Below, piece by piece: positions 17,758 through 25,928 of a stretch of DNA of 64,000 nt (positions are counted from its first letter, which is position 1; each line of letters starts with the position of its first letter). A program made the translations under genes and the position numbers. Under the pieces are notes generated by a model. That model saw only the letters and a list, made by a program, of their open reading frames with translations. It was not told the origin of the DNA and did not search any database. The stretch is from assembly GCF_023498005.1 (NCBI RefSeq), contig NZ_CP097289.1, positions 1,550,001 through 1,614,000 of the forward strand, read 5' to 3'. The DNA comes from Streptomyces durmitorensis (GTDB lineage Bacteria; Actinomycetota; Actinomycetes; Streptomycetales; Streptomycetaceae).

Positions 17758-18594
17758 ATGAAGACTTCGGACAACGTCGACCACACCCCGGCACGCGTCG
17801 ACCGTCGAGCGACGGTCGTCGACCACCGCGCGACGGTCGCGGCGGAGACGGCGCGCTTCGTCACGGTGGTCAGGGACGCCGACCTGGCGACCCCCGTGCC
17901 CGGCTGCCCCGGCTGGACACTGGCCGACCTGATCAAGCACACCGGCAGCGTCCAGCGCTGGTTCGCCGCTCTGCTCCGGGCGCGCATCCAGGAACCCCCG
18001 CGGAGCCGCGAGGTGGACCTGCACCTTCCGGACCAGGAGGACGGATACGCCGACTGGCTGGCCGAGAGCGCGACGGTGGCCGCGGACGCCTTCGCGGCCA
18101 CCGGCCCCAACCTGCCGATGTGGGCGTGGGGAGCCGACCAGCACGCCCGGTTCTGGGCGCGCCGGATGCTCTTCGAGACCTTGCTGCACCGGGCCGACGC
18201 CGAACTGGCGCTCGGCCTGCGGCCCGCGATCGACCGAGCGGTCGCGGTCGACGGCATCGACGAATTCCTCGTCAACCTGCCCTTCGCCGCCTTCTTCGCC
18301 CCCCATGTCGTCAACCTGCGCGCCCCCGACAGGACCATCCGCTTCCGCGCCACCGATGGCGACGGCGACGGCAACGGCAACGGCGACGGCGACTGGCTGG
18401 TCCACCTGCGCTCCGACGGCTTCGCGCTCGCCACGGCCGACGCGGAGGCAGCTACCGCTGACGCGACGGTCCGGGGAGCCGCCCGCGACCTGCTGCTACT
18501 GGTCTACGGCCGCCTGCACCACGACGATGCGGTCCTCTCGCACGAGGGGGACGAGGGCCTCCTGACACACTGGTTCGCCAACTCCGCGTTCTGA
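17758..18594 (+). CDS. Maleylpyruvate isomerase-like, mycothiol-dependent family protein
   Basis: Protein of 278 residues in the actinobacterial MDMPI/TIGR03083 family (DinB-like four-helix bundle with a C-terminal domain). It shows DLATPVPGCPGWTLADLIKHTGSVQRWF near 41-68, where the His belongs to the metal site, and MLFETLLHRADAELALG near 140-156 with the second and third ligands. The family uses mycothiol for isomerisations or transfers; most members have no assigned substrate. An insertion of alternating Gly-Asp/Asn residues (about 200-210) is encoded by a hexameric repeat at about 18355-18393. It follows the MFS gene by 67 bases and may be co-transcribed. Confidence 0.88.
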   Translation: MKTSDNVDHTPARVDRRATVVDHRATVAAETARFVTVVRDADLATPVPGCPGWTLADLIKHTGSVQRWFAALLRARIQEPPRSREVDLHLPDQEDGYADWLAESATVAADAFAATGPNLPMWAWGADQHARFWARRMLFETLLHRADAELALGLRPAIDRAVAVDGIDEFLVNLPFAAFFAPHVVNLRAPDRTIRFRATDGDGDGNGNGDGDWLVHLRSDGFALATADAEAATADATVRGAARDLLLLVYGRLHHDDAVLSHEGDEGLLTHWFANSAF

Positions 18595-18599
18595 GGCCG

Positions 18600-18853
18600 C
18601 AGTCAAGTCGCGGCGGTAGTGACGTGATTGTGGCTCGCGGGGGCCGGGGGGGGGAGGCTGGTCGGGAGGATCCGGTGCGGCGGCGCTCGGCACGGGTGGC
18701 GGAGGTCCGTGCCGCAGGGCCACCGGGCCGCAGGGCCCAGCGGCCGGTGGCGTCGCCGAGCGAGCTGGCCTTCGTCGTCCACATTGATTCCCCGCAGTTC
18801 GCCCGGCATGGCAGCTCTCTCTATGTGAGACGGCGTTCCGGGATCTTTGCGGG
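18600..18853. other. Intergenic stretch without recognised gene
   Basis: About 250 bases between the MDMPI gene and the short leader frame. Frames are open on both strands but composition and start sites do not support a protein. It presumably holds the promoter of the sulfur-transporter unit. Confidence 0.5.
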
Positions 18854-18955
18854 ATGCCTAAGGTGGAGCGCATGTTCGGACCCGCTCGTCAGCTCGCTCT
18901 CGCGCTCTTCGCGGCCACGCCGTGGAGCGTCGACGACGCGCTCTGTCGCCGCTGA
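18854..18955 (+). CDS. Possible short Cys-ending leader peptide upstream of sulfur transporter
   Basis: Very short frame, 33 codons from ATG 18854 or 27 from ATG 18872 (GGTGGAG just upstream of the latter). The peptide ends SVDDALCRR. Actinobacteria often have short leader peptides with a terminal Cys and basic residues in front of sulfur-assimilation or sulfur-uptake genes, proposed to sense cysteine supply by ribosome stalling. The next gene at 19071 is a YeeE/YedE sulfur transporter, which fits. The peptide does not match the common R-H-x-D-L-x-R motif well, so this stays speculative. Confidence 0.32.
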   Translation: MPKVERMFGPARQLALALFAATPWSVDDALCRR

Positions 18956-19070
18956 CGCCTCGCTCAGCGCCCAGCTCTCCGCTCTCAGCGCCCAGCGCCC
19001 AGCTGTCACCTCTCGGCGCTCACGCGACCACCGCCTGTCCGGCCCACCCCTCCCGTTCCCGGAGACCCTC

Positions 19071-20351
19071 TTGACCACCGCTCCCGATGCCGGGGCGCCG
19101 CCCCGGGCCGCCCTGCTCTCCCCTGCCCCCACCTCCGCCTCCGCCCCTCCGGCCGAGGCCTCGCCGCCGGTCCGGCGGGTGCCGCTTGCGGTCGCCGGCG
19201 CCATCGGTGTCGCGCTCGCCGGCTACGTCTTCGCGGAGCACGGGGCCAAGCCTGGCGTCCTGCTGCTGCTCGGCATCGGACTCGGGTTCGCCCTGTTCCA
19301 CTCCCGGTTCGGGTTCACCTCCGCCTGGCGGCAGCTGGTGGCAGTCGGCAACGGCACCGGGCTGCGTGCCCACACCCTGCTGCTCGGCACCACCGCGACG
19401 CTCTTCGCCCTGATCATCGGCACCGGCAGCGGCCTGTTCGGTTCCGTGCCCGCCCCCAGCGCCGGGCCGATCGGGGTGGCGCTGCTCATCGGCGCCTTCC
19501 TCTTCGCCATCGGCATGCAGCTCGGCGGCGCCTGCGCCTCCGGGACCCTCTTTGCCGTCGGCTCCGGCCAGGGCACCATCGTGCTCACCCTCCTGGGCTT
19601 CATCACCGGCTCCACCCTCGCCGCCTGGCAGTTCGGCCTCTGGAACGACCTGCCGGCGCTCGACCCGTACGTACTGTCCGACCACGTCGGCTGGTTCGGC
19701 TCCTGGGCAGTGACGATCGCGGCGCTCGCCGCGATCTGGTTCATCGCCCGCACCGTACAGGCCCGCCGCAACCCCCCTCCGATCGGCACCCCGCCGTCGG
19801 CGCGCGGCGCCCTCCGCCGTGCGGTCAGGGGCTCGTGGCCGCTGGCAGCGGGGGCCGTGGCGCTGGCGGTGCTCGGCGCCGGCGTACTGCTCGTCTCGGG
19901 CGGCGCCTGGGGCGTCACCAGCGCGTTCGCCCTGTGGGGCTCGAAGGTCGTGGACGCACTCGGCGGCACGCCGGAGACCTGGGCGTTCTGGCAACAGCCC
20001 GGCAGCGCGGCCCAGTTGTCGGGGCCGGTGCTTGCCGACAAGAACAGCCTCACCGACATCGGCATCATGGTCGGCGCGGCCGTCGCGGCGGCCGCCGGCG
20101 GCGTGTGGCAGCTGCACCGCAACATCCCCGCCCGCACAGCGCTCGCCGCCGTCATCGGCGGCATCCTGATGGGCGTCGGCGCCCGCCTCGCCGGCGGCTG
20201 CAACATCGGCGCCTACCTGGCCGGCATCGCCTCCGGTTCCCTCCACGGCTGGATCTGGGCAGCCGTGGCCATCCTCGGCACCTGGGCGGGCCTGCGCCTG
20301 CGCCCGCTGTTCGGCCTGGGCAACCCGAAGCCGACGGACAGCGTCTGCTGA
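19071..20351 (+). CDS. YeeE/YedE-family sulfur (thiosulfate-like) transporter
   Basis: Integral membrane protein of 426 residues. The family imports thiosulfate or related sulfur species, passing them along conserved cysteines. Two pseudo-symmetric halves are visible, each with the signature Cys: GMQLGGACASGTLFAVGSGQG (about 145-165) and MGVGARLAGGCNIGAYLAGIAS (about 366-387). About ten to eleven hydrophobic helices are present. The start chosen is TTG 19071, preceded by GGAG six bases away; the frame upstream is open but lacks helices and reads as low-complexity Ser/Arg. The short frame at 18854-18955 may be its leader. Confidence 0.88.
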   Translation: MTTAPDAGAPPRAALLSPAPTSASAPPAEASPPVRRVPLAVAGAIGVALAGYVFAEHGAKPGVLLLLGIGLGFALFHSRFGFTSAWRQLVAVGNGTGLRAHTLLLGTTATLFALIIGTGSGLFGSVPAPSAGPIGVALLIGAFLFAIGMQLGGACASGTLFAVGSGQGTIVLTLLGFITGSTLAAWQFGLWNDLPALDPYVLSDHVGWFGSWAVTIAALAAIWFIARTVQARRNPPPIGTPPSARGALRRAVRGSWPLAAGAVALAVLGAGVLLVSGGAWGVTSAFALWGSKVVDALGGTPETWAFWQQPGSAAQLSGPVLADKNSLTDIGIMVGAAVAAAAGGVWQLHRNIPARTALAAVIGGILMGVGARLAGGCNIGAYLAGIASGSLHGWIWAAVAILGTWAGLRLRPLFGLGNPKPTDSVC

Positions 20352-20563
20352 CCTGGCGGCTCCGCTGTCGCCGGTGGATGTCTCCGCTCCCATCCGCACC
20401 CGGCGTCGTTTTGGTAGGGGCCCTCCGGAACACGCATGCGTGGGTGCCGGAGTCCCGTCTTCAGGCGTCCGGGGGCCCGTGGCGTGCGGCCGACCGCGAC
20501 CGAGGGGAGCCGCAGGCCGCCTACTTCTCCCACTAGTTCTCTCTGCGCGGCGCCAGTAGTTCC

Positions 20564-21166
20564 CTATGCGCGGCGCCAGTTGAGCAGCAGGGCCTCGACC
20601 GCCGTGTGCAGAGTGGCTGCGGCCACTCCGTCGCGCAGCTGCGTGGAGAGGCCGAGGAGAAAGCTGTGAATCATGGCGGTCACCCCGTCGACGTCGACGT
20701 CGGCATCGAGTTCGCCCGCGGCGACGCCTCGCTCCACGCAGGCCCTGATGCGCACCCGGTCGGCTTCACGCCGTGCCGCGACGGCCGCGCGCACTCCGGC
20801 GTACTCCTCTCCCGGCGCCCGCATCGTGCCGGACAGGGCGATGAGACAGCCGGTGGGGTGGGACGCGTCGGCCTGCATGTCGATCGAGCGGTGCAGCAGG
20901 CCGGCCACGGCCTCTCGCGGGCTGATCGTCTCGTCCTCGATGACGTCGACAGCACCGCCCGGCCCCTCCATGTAGTGCTCGACGACCTGCTTGAACAGCC
21001 CTTCCTTCGATCCGAAGGCGCCGTACAGGCTCGCGGAGGACAGCCCGGTGGCAGCTCGCAGCTGTGCCAGCGATGTCGCTTCGTAGCCCTGCTCCCAGAA
21101 CAGCAGCATCGCGGCCTCCAGTACGGCCTCCATGTCGAAGGCGCGGGGACGGCCGGCTGACGGCAT
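20564..21166 (-). CDS. TetR/AcrR-family transcriptional regulator
   Basis: Regulator of 200 residues from ATG 21166 with GGAGG upstream. The N-terminal HTH is AVLEAAMLLFWEQGYEATSLAQLRAATGLSSASLYGAFGSKEGLFKQVVEHYM (about 13-65). The C-terminal domain (HRSIDMQADASHPTGCLIALSGTMRAPG ...) matches the TetR_C class seen in YxaF/LmrA-like or NemR-like proteins. It is divergent from the MFS transporter at 21380 and a near-perfect operator lies between, so it probably represses the MFS-dehydrogenase-lactonase operon. Confidence 0.92.
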   Translation of the reverse strand: MPSAGRPRAFDMEAVLEAAMLLFWEQGYEATSLAQLRAATGLSSASLYGAFGSKEGLFKQVVEHYMEGPGGAVDVIEDETISPREAVAGLLHRSIDMQADASHPTGCLIALSGTMRAPGEEYAGVRAAVAARREADRVRIRACVERGVAAGELDADVDVDGVTAMIHSFLLGLSTQLRDGVAAATLHTAVEALLLNWRRA

Positions 21167-21317
21167 AGGGACCTCCTGCGTCACGAGACGAGCGGCTCCG
21201 GCATGGGGAGCGCTCCGCTGCCTCCCATATTGGACCAACCGCTCCACAAAACGCCAAGTGTCGGAGTTTCCGAGCGGCGACGGCCCGCAGCGACAGGCCC
21301 GCAGTGACTCTGATCAC

Positions 21318-21339
21318 TTTTGGATCAATCGATCTAAAA
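21318..21339. promoter_or_regulatory. Probable TetR operator
   Basis: ttttggatc-aatc-gatctaaaa forms 9-base arms with one mismatch in the tetR/MFS gap, unusually AT-rich for this genome and 41 bases before the MFS start. A ttgacc at 21344 just after it could be part of a promoter. Confidence 0.65.
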
Positions 21340-21379
21340 CTCCTTGACCAGCACGTCCCCCCAGGGCGAACATTCCGGC

Positions 21380-22753
21380 ATGAACGATCCAGAATTCAGA
21401 AAGGACGTCGCAGACGCCCGCTCCCCGCTGAGCCGCGCGATGGTCCTGTTGCTGGCGGTGACGTGTGGCGCGGCGGTCGCGAACATCTATTACGCCCAGC
21501 CGTTGCTGCCCGTCGTCTCCAAGGCGCTGGGGGTCTCCGAAGGGGCCGGAGGCCTGATCGTCACCTCTTCGCAGATCGGCTACGCGCTCTCGCTGGCACT
21601 TCTGGTGCCCCTGGGTGACGTACTGGAGCGGCGCCGTCTTGTGAGCGGGCTGCTCGCCCTGAGCGCTGTCGCTCTCCTCGGTGCGGCGGCCTCCCCCTCG
21701 CTGGGGGCGCTGTACGCCTCGGTCGCGCTGGTCGGGGTGGCCTCCGCCGTGGCGCAGATCGTGGTGCCGATGGCCGCCTCTCTGGCCGCCGACCACGAAC
21801 GCGGCGCAGTGGTGGGAACGGTCATGAGCGGCCTGCTCATCGGCATCATGCTCGCGCGAACGGTTGCCGGGGTGCTGGCCGAATTCGGGGACTGGCGGCT
21901 GGTGTTCGTCTTCGCGGCGGGCGTCATGGTGGTCCTTGCGATCACCCTGCGCCTGGTCCTGCCTCTCGTACCGCCGGCCGCGAAGACGCCCTACCCCCGG
22001 CTGCTGCACTCGGTGGTGACTCTGGTGCGCACCGAGTCGCTGCTGCGCAGGCGCATGGCTCTGGCCGCGGTCGGCATGGGCGGCTTCACGGTCCTGTGGA
22101 CCGCCTCGTCGTTCCTCCTGGCCGGCCCCGCCTACGGGTACGGACCGGCGGTCATCGGCCTGTTCGGCCTGGTCGGCGTCGTCGGGGCCGCGGCCGCGTC
22201 GGTGGCCGGCCGCCTTGCGGACCGCGGTCGCGCCCGCCAGGTGACAACAGGCGGGCTGATCGTACTGACGGGCAGCTGGGGCGTGCTCGTCTTCGCCGAT
22301 CGAGGAGGCCCGCTCGGTCTGAGCGCGCTGATGGCCGGCATCGTGGCACTCAACCTGGCACAGCAGGCACTGCTGATCAGCCACCAGAGCGTCCTGTACC
22401 GCCGCATCCCGCACGCACGCAGCCGGGTCACCACAGCGCTCATGGTCTCCGCCTTCGCCGGCAGCACCGTCGCTTCCGCCCTGACAGCCGCGCTGTATCC
22501 GCTCGTTGGCTGGGCAGGGGTCTCCGCGCTCGGAGCGGTGATCGCACTGATCGGCCTCGCGATCTGGTCCCTGGAACTGCTCCGCCCGAGCCCCGCGGAC
22601 CCGGTCGCCGGCCCGCCGGCGGACGAAAACGTCCACACGCCCCGCACCTCTGGCGCGAGCGCGAACCGCACCCGCGCATCTGGCGCGAGGGCGAACCGCA
22701 CCCACGCACTCGCCGACGCCGACGCAGACGCCGAGGAGACCGCTCATGCCTGA
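21380..22753 (+). CDS. MFS transporter (12-helix)
   Basis: Transporter of 457 residues from ATG 21380. The N-terminus MNDPEFRKDVADARSPLSRA precedes about twelve helices, beginning LLLAVTCGAAVANIYYAQPLLPVV, a start typical of the YgaY/YnfM-like MFS group. Motif A (LVPLGDVLERRRLVSG) is clear. The C-terminus has a repeated hydrophilic tail (SGASANRTRASGARANRTHA). It overlaps the following dehydrogenase gene by eight bases, so the two are co-translated. The divergent TetR gene suggests induction by a small-molecule substrate. Confidence 0.92.
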   Translation: MNDPEFRKDVADARSPLSRAMVLLLAVTCGAAVANIYYAQPLLPVVSKALGVSEGAGGLIVTSSQIGYALSLALLVPLGDVLERRRLVSGLLALSAVALLGAAASPSLGALYASVALVGVASAVAQIVVPMAASLAADHERGAVVGTVMSGLLIGIMLARTVAGVLAEFGDWRLVFVFAAGVMVVLAITLRLVLPLVPPAAKTPYPRLLHSVVTLVRTESLLRRRMALAAVGMGGFTVLWTASSFLLAGPAYGYGPAVIGLFGLVGVVGAAAASVAGRLADRGRARQVTTGGLIVLTGSWGVLVFADRGGPLGLSALMAGIVALNLAQQALLISHQSVLYRRIPHARSRVTTALMVSAFAGSTVASALTAALYPLVGWAGVSALGAVIALIGLAIWSLELLRPSPADPVAGPPADENVHTPRTSGASANRTRASGARANRTHALADADADAEETAHA

Positions 22754-23711
22754 GATCCGCCGAGTGGCGATCCTGGACGACTACCAGCGCACGGCACACC
22801 GCTACGCCGCCTGGGACTCCCTGCCCGAAGGCACCCAACTCACCTACTTCTCCGCGCACTTGGACGGCCCCGAGGAGGTGACAGCCGCGCTGCAGCCATT
22901 CGACGTGGTCGTGGCCATGCGCGAGCGGACTCCCTTCCCCGCCGAAGTGCTCGACAGGCTGCCCAACCTGCGCCTGCTGGTGACGACCGGCCCCGCCAAC
23001 GCGGCCATCGACACGGCCGCGGCCGCGCGGCGCGGAATCGTGGTGTCCGGTACCCGCGCCGCGGGCCTGACCTCGACGGCCGAGCTGACATGGGGACTCC
23101 TGCACGCCCTGACCCGCTCACTCCCCGCCGAGGACCGCAACTTGCGCGAGGGCGCTTGGCAGCAGACCGTGGGTCGCGACCTGCACGGCGCCCGCCTGGG
23201 CGTCATCGGCCTTGGCGGCGTGGGCAGTCGCGTGGCCCAGGTCGGGGTCGCCTTCGGCATGGACGTCGTCGCCTGGAGCACGCACCTCGATCCCGAGCAC
23301 GCGAAAGCACTGGACGTCACCCCCGTCAGCAAACGGGAACTGCTGACCACCTCGGACGTGGTGACGCTCCACGTCCGACTCTCCCCACGCACCGTCGGCC
23401 TCATCGGTATCGACGAACTCGCCCTCATGCGGCCGGACGCGCTGCTGATCAACACCTCCCGGGCACCCGTCGTCGACGAGCAGGCACTGCTGGCAGCGCT
23501 GCACGCCGGAACGGTGGGCGGCGCTGCCCTGGACGTCCACTTCACCGAGCCACTGCCCACCGATTCACCATGGCGCGGCGCTCCACGGACCGTCCTCACC
23601 CCACACCTGGGCTACGTCACCGCCGACGCCTACGAGATCTTCTACCGCGACGCACTCGGCGACATCCTCGCCTACGCCGCAGACGAACCGGTCCGCCTGC
23701 TCACGCCATGA
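22746..23711 (+). CDS. D-isomer-specific 2-hydroxyacid dehydrogenase
   Basis: NAD(P)-dependent oxidoreductase of 321 residues. The nucleotide-binding motif is LGVIGLGGVGSRVAQVGVAFG (about 150-170). The catalytic triad is visible: Arg in NTSRAPVVDEQALL (about 238-251), Glu in HFTEPLP and His in TPHLGYVT. It would interconvert a 2-keto acid and a D-2-hydroxy acid. It sits in the TetR-controlled operon after an MFS transporter and before a lactonase-like hydrolase, which suggests catabolism of an imported sugar-acid lactone or similar; this pathway is inferred. Confidence 0.92.
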   Translation: MPEIRRVAILDDYQRTAHRYAAWDSLPEGTQLTYFSAHLDGPEEVTAALQPFDVVVAMRERTPFPAEVLDRLPNLRLLVTTGPANAAIDTAAAARRGIVVSGTRAAGLTSTAELTWGLLHALTRSLPAEDRNLREGAWQQTVGRDLHGARLGVIGLGGVGSRVAQVGVAFGMDVVAWSTHLDPEHAKALDVTPVSKRELLTTSDVVTLHVRLSPRTVGLIGIDELALMRPDALLINTSRAPVVDEQALLAALHAGTVGGAALDVHFTEPLPTDSPWRGAPRTVLTPHLGYVTADAYEIFYRDALGDILAYAADEPVRLLTP

Positions 23712-23761
23712 GCGGACCACGCACCACCACCCCCACACACGAACAAGGAAAGGAACCCACC

Positions 23762-24691
23762 ATGCCCACCACGCCCACCACGCCCACCGGCGAGCAGACC
23801 ACCACCGCCCACCCGCAGCACGCTCCCACCGACGATTCGGGGGGCCGCCTGCCCCGCCTGTGGACACGGACCCTGGGCGACCTCACCCTCACCTACGTCC
23901 CCGACGCCGGCGTCCACATGATCCCCACCCGGGTCTATCCCGCCTCCGCCGACGAGGACTGGACGGACCACGGTCCCCACATGACGGACGCGGGCCACCT
24001 GGCCATGGGATGCGGCGCGCTGCTCGTCGAGCGTCGCGGGAAGCGCCTGCTCCTGGACGCCGGCCACGGCCGCATCTCGGGTGAGGACCCCGAACACTTC
24101 CAACACGGCTTCGACCACGTACAGACCCTGCCCGATCACCTTCAACGCCTGGGCGTCGATCCGGCCGCTCTGGAGACGGTCGCCTTCACCCACCTGCACG
24201 ACGACCACACGGGATGGGCCCGGCCGGACGCCGTCGACGACCCGCGCAGCCTGTTCCCCAACGCGCGCTGGGTCGTCGGGGAAGGAGAACTGCAGGGACT
24301 GAACCCCGCCTCCGGCCCACGGCTCGCCGGACAGAGCGAACGGACCACAGCTGTCGCCGACGGTACAGAGATCGCGGAGGGAGTACGTGCCTGGGCGCTG
24401 CCCGGTCACACCACCGGGCACACAGCCTGGATCCTTGACACCGGTGACGGCCGCCGGATCGTGGCCTTCGGCGACGCCATGCACTCTCCCGTCCAGATCG
24501 AGCATCCCGACTGGGAAGTCGTCCTCGACCACGACCGCGCCCAGGCCGAGCACTCACGTCGCCGACTCGTGGAATTCCTGGCCAAGAGCGACGTCTTCGG
24601 CTTCGGCGTGCACTTCGCCGACCAGCAACTCGGCACCGTCGACGACACCGGCCACTGGCGCCCTTGGGACGACGAGACAGACAACCGGTAA
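23762..24691 (+). CDS. MBL-fold metallo-hydrolase (lactonase-like)
   Basis: Zinc hydrolase of 309 residues. The metal motif THLHDDHTGW (H-x-H-x-D-H) is intact, with GALLVERRGKRLLLDAGHG before it and LPGHTTGHTAW, AFGDAMHSPVQ and GFGVHFADQQLG after it, giving the remaining ligands. This resembles the AHL-lactonase / quorum-quenching group. The start is ATG 23762 (AAGGAAAGGA upstream). An in-frame ATG at 23708 overlaps the previous stop (ATGA) and is an alternative. Third gene of the operon with MFS and 2-hydroxyacid dehydrogenase; lactone opening is a plausible role. Confidence 0.9.
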   Translation: MPTTPTTPTGEQTTTAHPQHAPTDDSGGRLPRLWTRTLGDLTLTYVPDAGVHMIPTRVYPASADEDWTDHGPHMTDAGHLAMGCGALLVERRGKRLLLDAGHGRISGEDPEHFQHGFDHVQTLPDHLQRLGVDPAALETVAFTHLHDDHTGWARPDAVDDPRSLFPNARWVVGEGELQGLNPASGPRLAGQSERTTAVADGTEIAEGVRAWALPGHTTGHTAWILDTGDGRRIVAFGDAMHSPVQIEHPDWEVVLDHDRAQAEHSRRRLVEFLAKSDVFGFGVHFADQQLGTVDDTGHWRPWDDETDNR

Positions 24692-25082
24692 GCCTCACAC
24701 CCACAGCGGCCTCGACATGAAGCCCCGCAAGGACGGCCGCGACGCGGCCGTCCTTGTCCACGGCCCGCAGCCACTCGTAAGTGTGCCGCGCACGTTGGGG
24801 ATGCGGCGAGAGAGCACGAGAACATCAGCTGCCGCACCGCAGGTGGCGATTCCTTTCGCAACTCGGACTCAAGGAACGAGCCGAAGCACATCAACGCGCG
24901 GCGGCAGGCTTCGCGACCCTGCGTGGCCGGCGTCCGGTTCGCCATTGCCGTCGAGAGTGGCGTGCGTCAGACTTTCTGGCAGGTATTTCGCGGTAAACCG
25001 TGGCTGGGGGTTCGATCTTGAGCAGGAGAGGCGACCCGGCGCCGGTCGAGGCGCGGCTGCAGAGCACAAACGGAGGAGCCCC
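24692..25082. other. Intergenic gap before second MBL gene
   Basis: About 390 bases of less GC-rich sequence. No frame with a credible start and family match is seen. A weak hairpin (aaggacggccgcgacgcggccgtcctt, about 24728-24754) just after the operon end fits a terminator. Confidence 0.55.
24728..24754 (+). terminator. Probable terminator of the MFS-dehydrogenase-lactonase operon
   Basis: aaggacggccgcg and cgcggccgtcctt form long complementary arms (about 13 bases) with a 1-base centre, 36 bases after the lactonase stop. No T-run follows, as is usual in high-GC actinomycetes. Confidence 0.6.
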
Positions 25083-25910
25083 ATGCTGAAGCAGGTCGCG
25101 GAAGGTGTACTGATCCACCAGAGCGAGTTACTCCAGAACAACACTGTTGTCGTGCAGGGCAGGGGCGGCGTGTTACTCATAGACGCCGGGATAACAGGCG
25201 ATGAAATGTCCTGCCTGGCGAACGACCTTCGTGAGTTGAGCCAGCCCGTCATCGCAGGATTCTCGACGCATCCTGATTGGGATCACGTCCTCTGGCATGC
25301 CGACCTTGGCAAAGCCCCTCGTTACGGTACAGCGCGCTGCGCGTCCTACATGCAGGATCTGCTGTCGAACGCGGACTGGAGGGCCCGCGTCACCGATGGA
25401 TTACCGCCGGAAATCGCCGAGGAAACACCGCTGGACCTGTTCGGCCTCATTACGGGTCTGCCAGCTGAAACTGCGCATATTCCATGGGATGGCCCCAAGG
25501 TCCGGATTATTGAGCATCCGGCGCATGCCCCGGGCCACGCGGCGCTTTTGATCGAAGAACGCAGGGTTCTCGTCGCCGGCGACATGCTCTCCGATCTCTT
25601 CATTCCGATGCTCGACGACACTGCCGACCCGATGGAGGACTACCTCGTCGGACTGCGTCTGCTCGAGGCCGTGGCGGACGACGTCGATGTCCTCATTCCC
25701 GGTCACGGGTCCGTCGGTATAGCTGATCAGGTACGCGCAAGGATCAAGCAGGATCGCGCGTACGTGGACGCCCTGCGTGACGCCCATGTTCCGAACGACC
25801 CACGGATCGGCCCATCGGTCAAGCCCGGCTGGGAGTGGGTGAACGACATACACGAAGGGCAATTCCAGCGCCTCGCCCAGAGAAGTGCGCGCGACGAGAC
25901 GCCCGACTAG
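25083..25910 (+). CDS. MBL-fold metallo-hydrolase with altered metal motif
   Basis: Protein of 275 residues from ATG 25083 (GGAG eight bases upstream). MBL-fold landmarks are clear: GVLLIDAGITGDEM, AGFSTHPDWDHVLWHADLG, IEHPAHAPGHAALLIEERRVLVAGDML and VDVLIPGHGSV. The central motif reads H-P-D-W-D-H, so the second His of H-x-H-x-D-H is Asp, while the other ligands remain. Codon use is noticeably less GC-biased than in neighbouring genes (many A/T third positions), which suggests recent acquisition. The substrate is unknown. Confidence 0.88.
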   Translation: MLKQVAEGVLIHQSELLQNNTVVVQGRGGVLLIDAGITGDEMSCLANDLRELSQPVIAGFSTHPDWDHVLWHADLGKAPRYGTARCASYMQDLLSNADWRARVTDGLPPEIAEETPLDLFGLITGLPAETAHIPWDGPKVRIIEHPAHAPGHAALLIEERRVLVAGDMLSDLFIPMLDDTADPMEDYLVGLRLLEAVADDVDVLIPGHGSVGIADQVRARIKQDRAYVDALRDAHVPNDPRIGPSVKPGWEWVNDIHEGQFQRLAQRSARDETPD

Positions 25911-25928
25911 AAATGATCGGGTGGGTGG

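Noticed and set aside
18624..19070. N-terminal extension of the YeeE/YedE protein
   Set aside because: The stretch is Ser/Arg-rich low complexity with no helices, and TTG 19071 has its own ribosome site.
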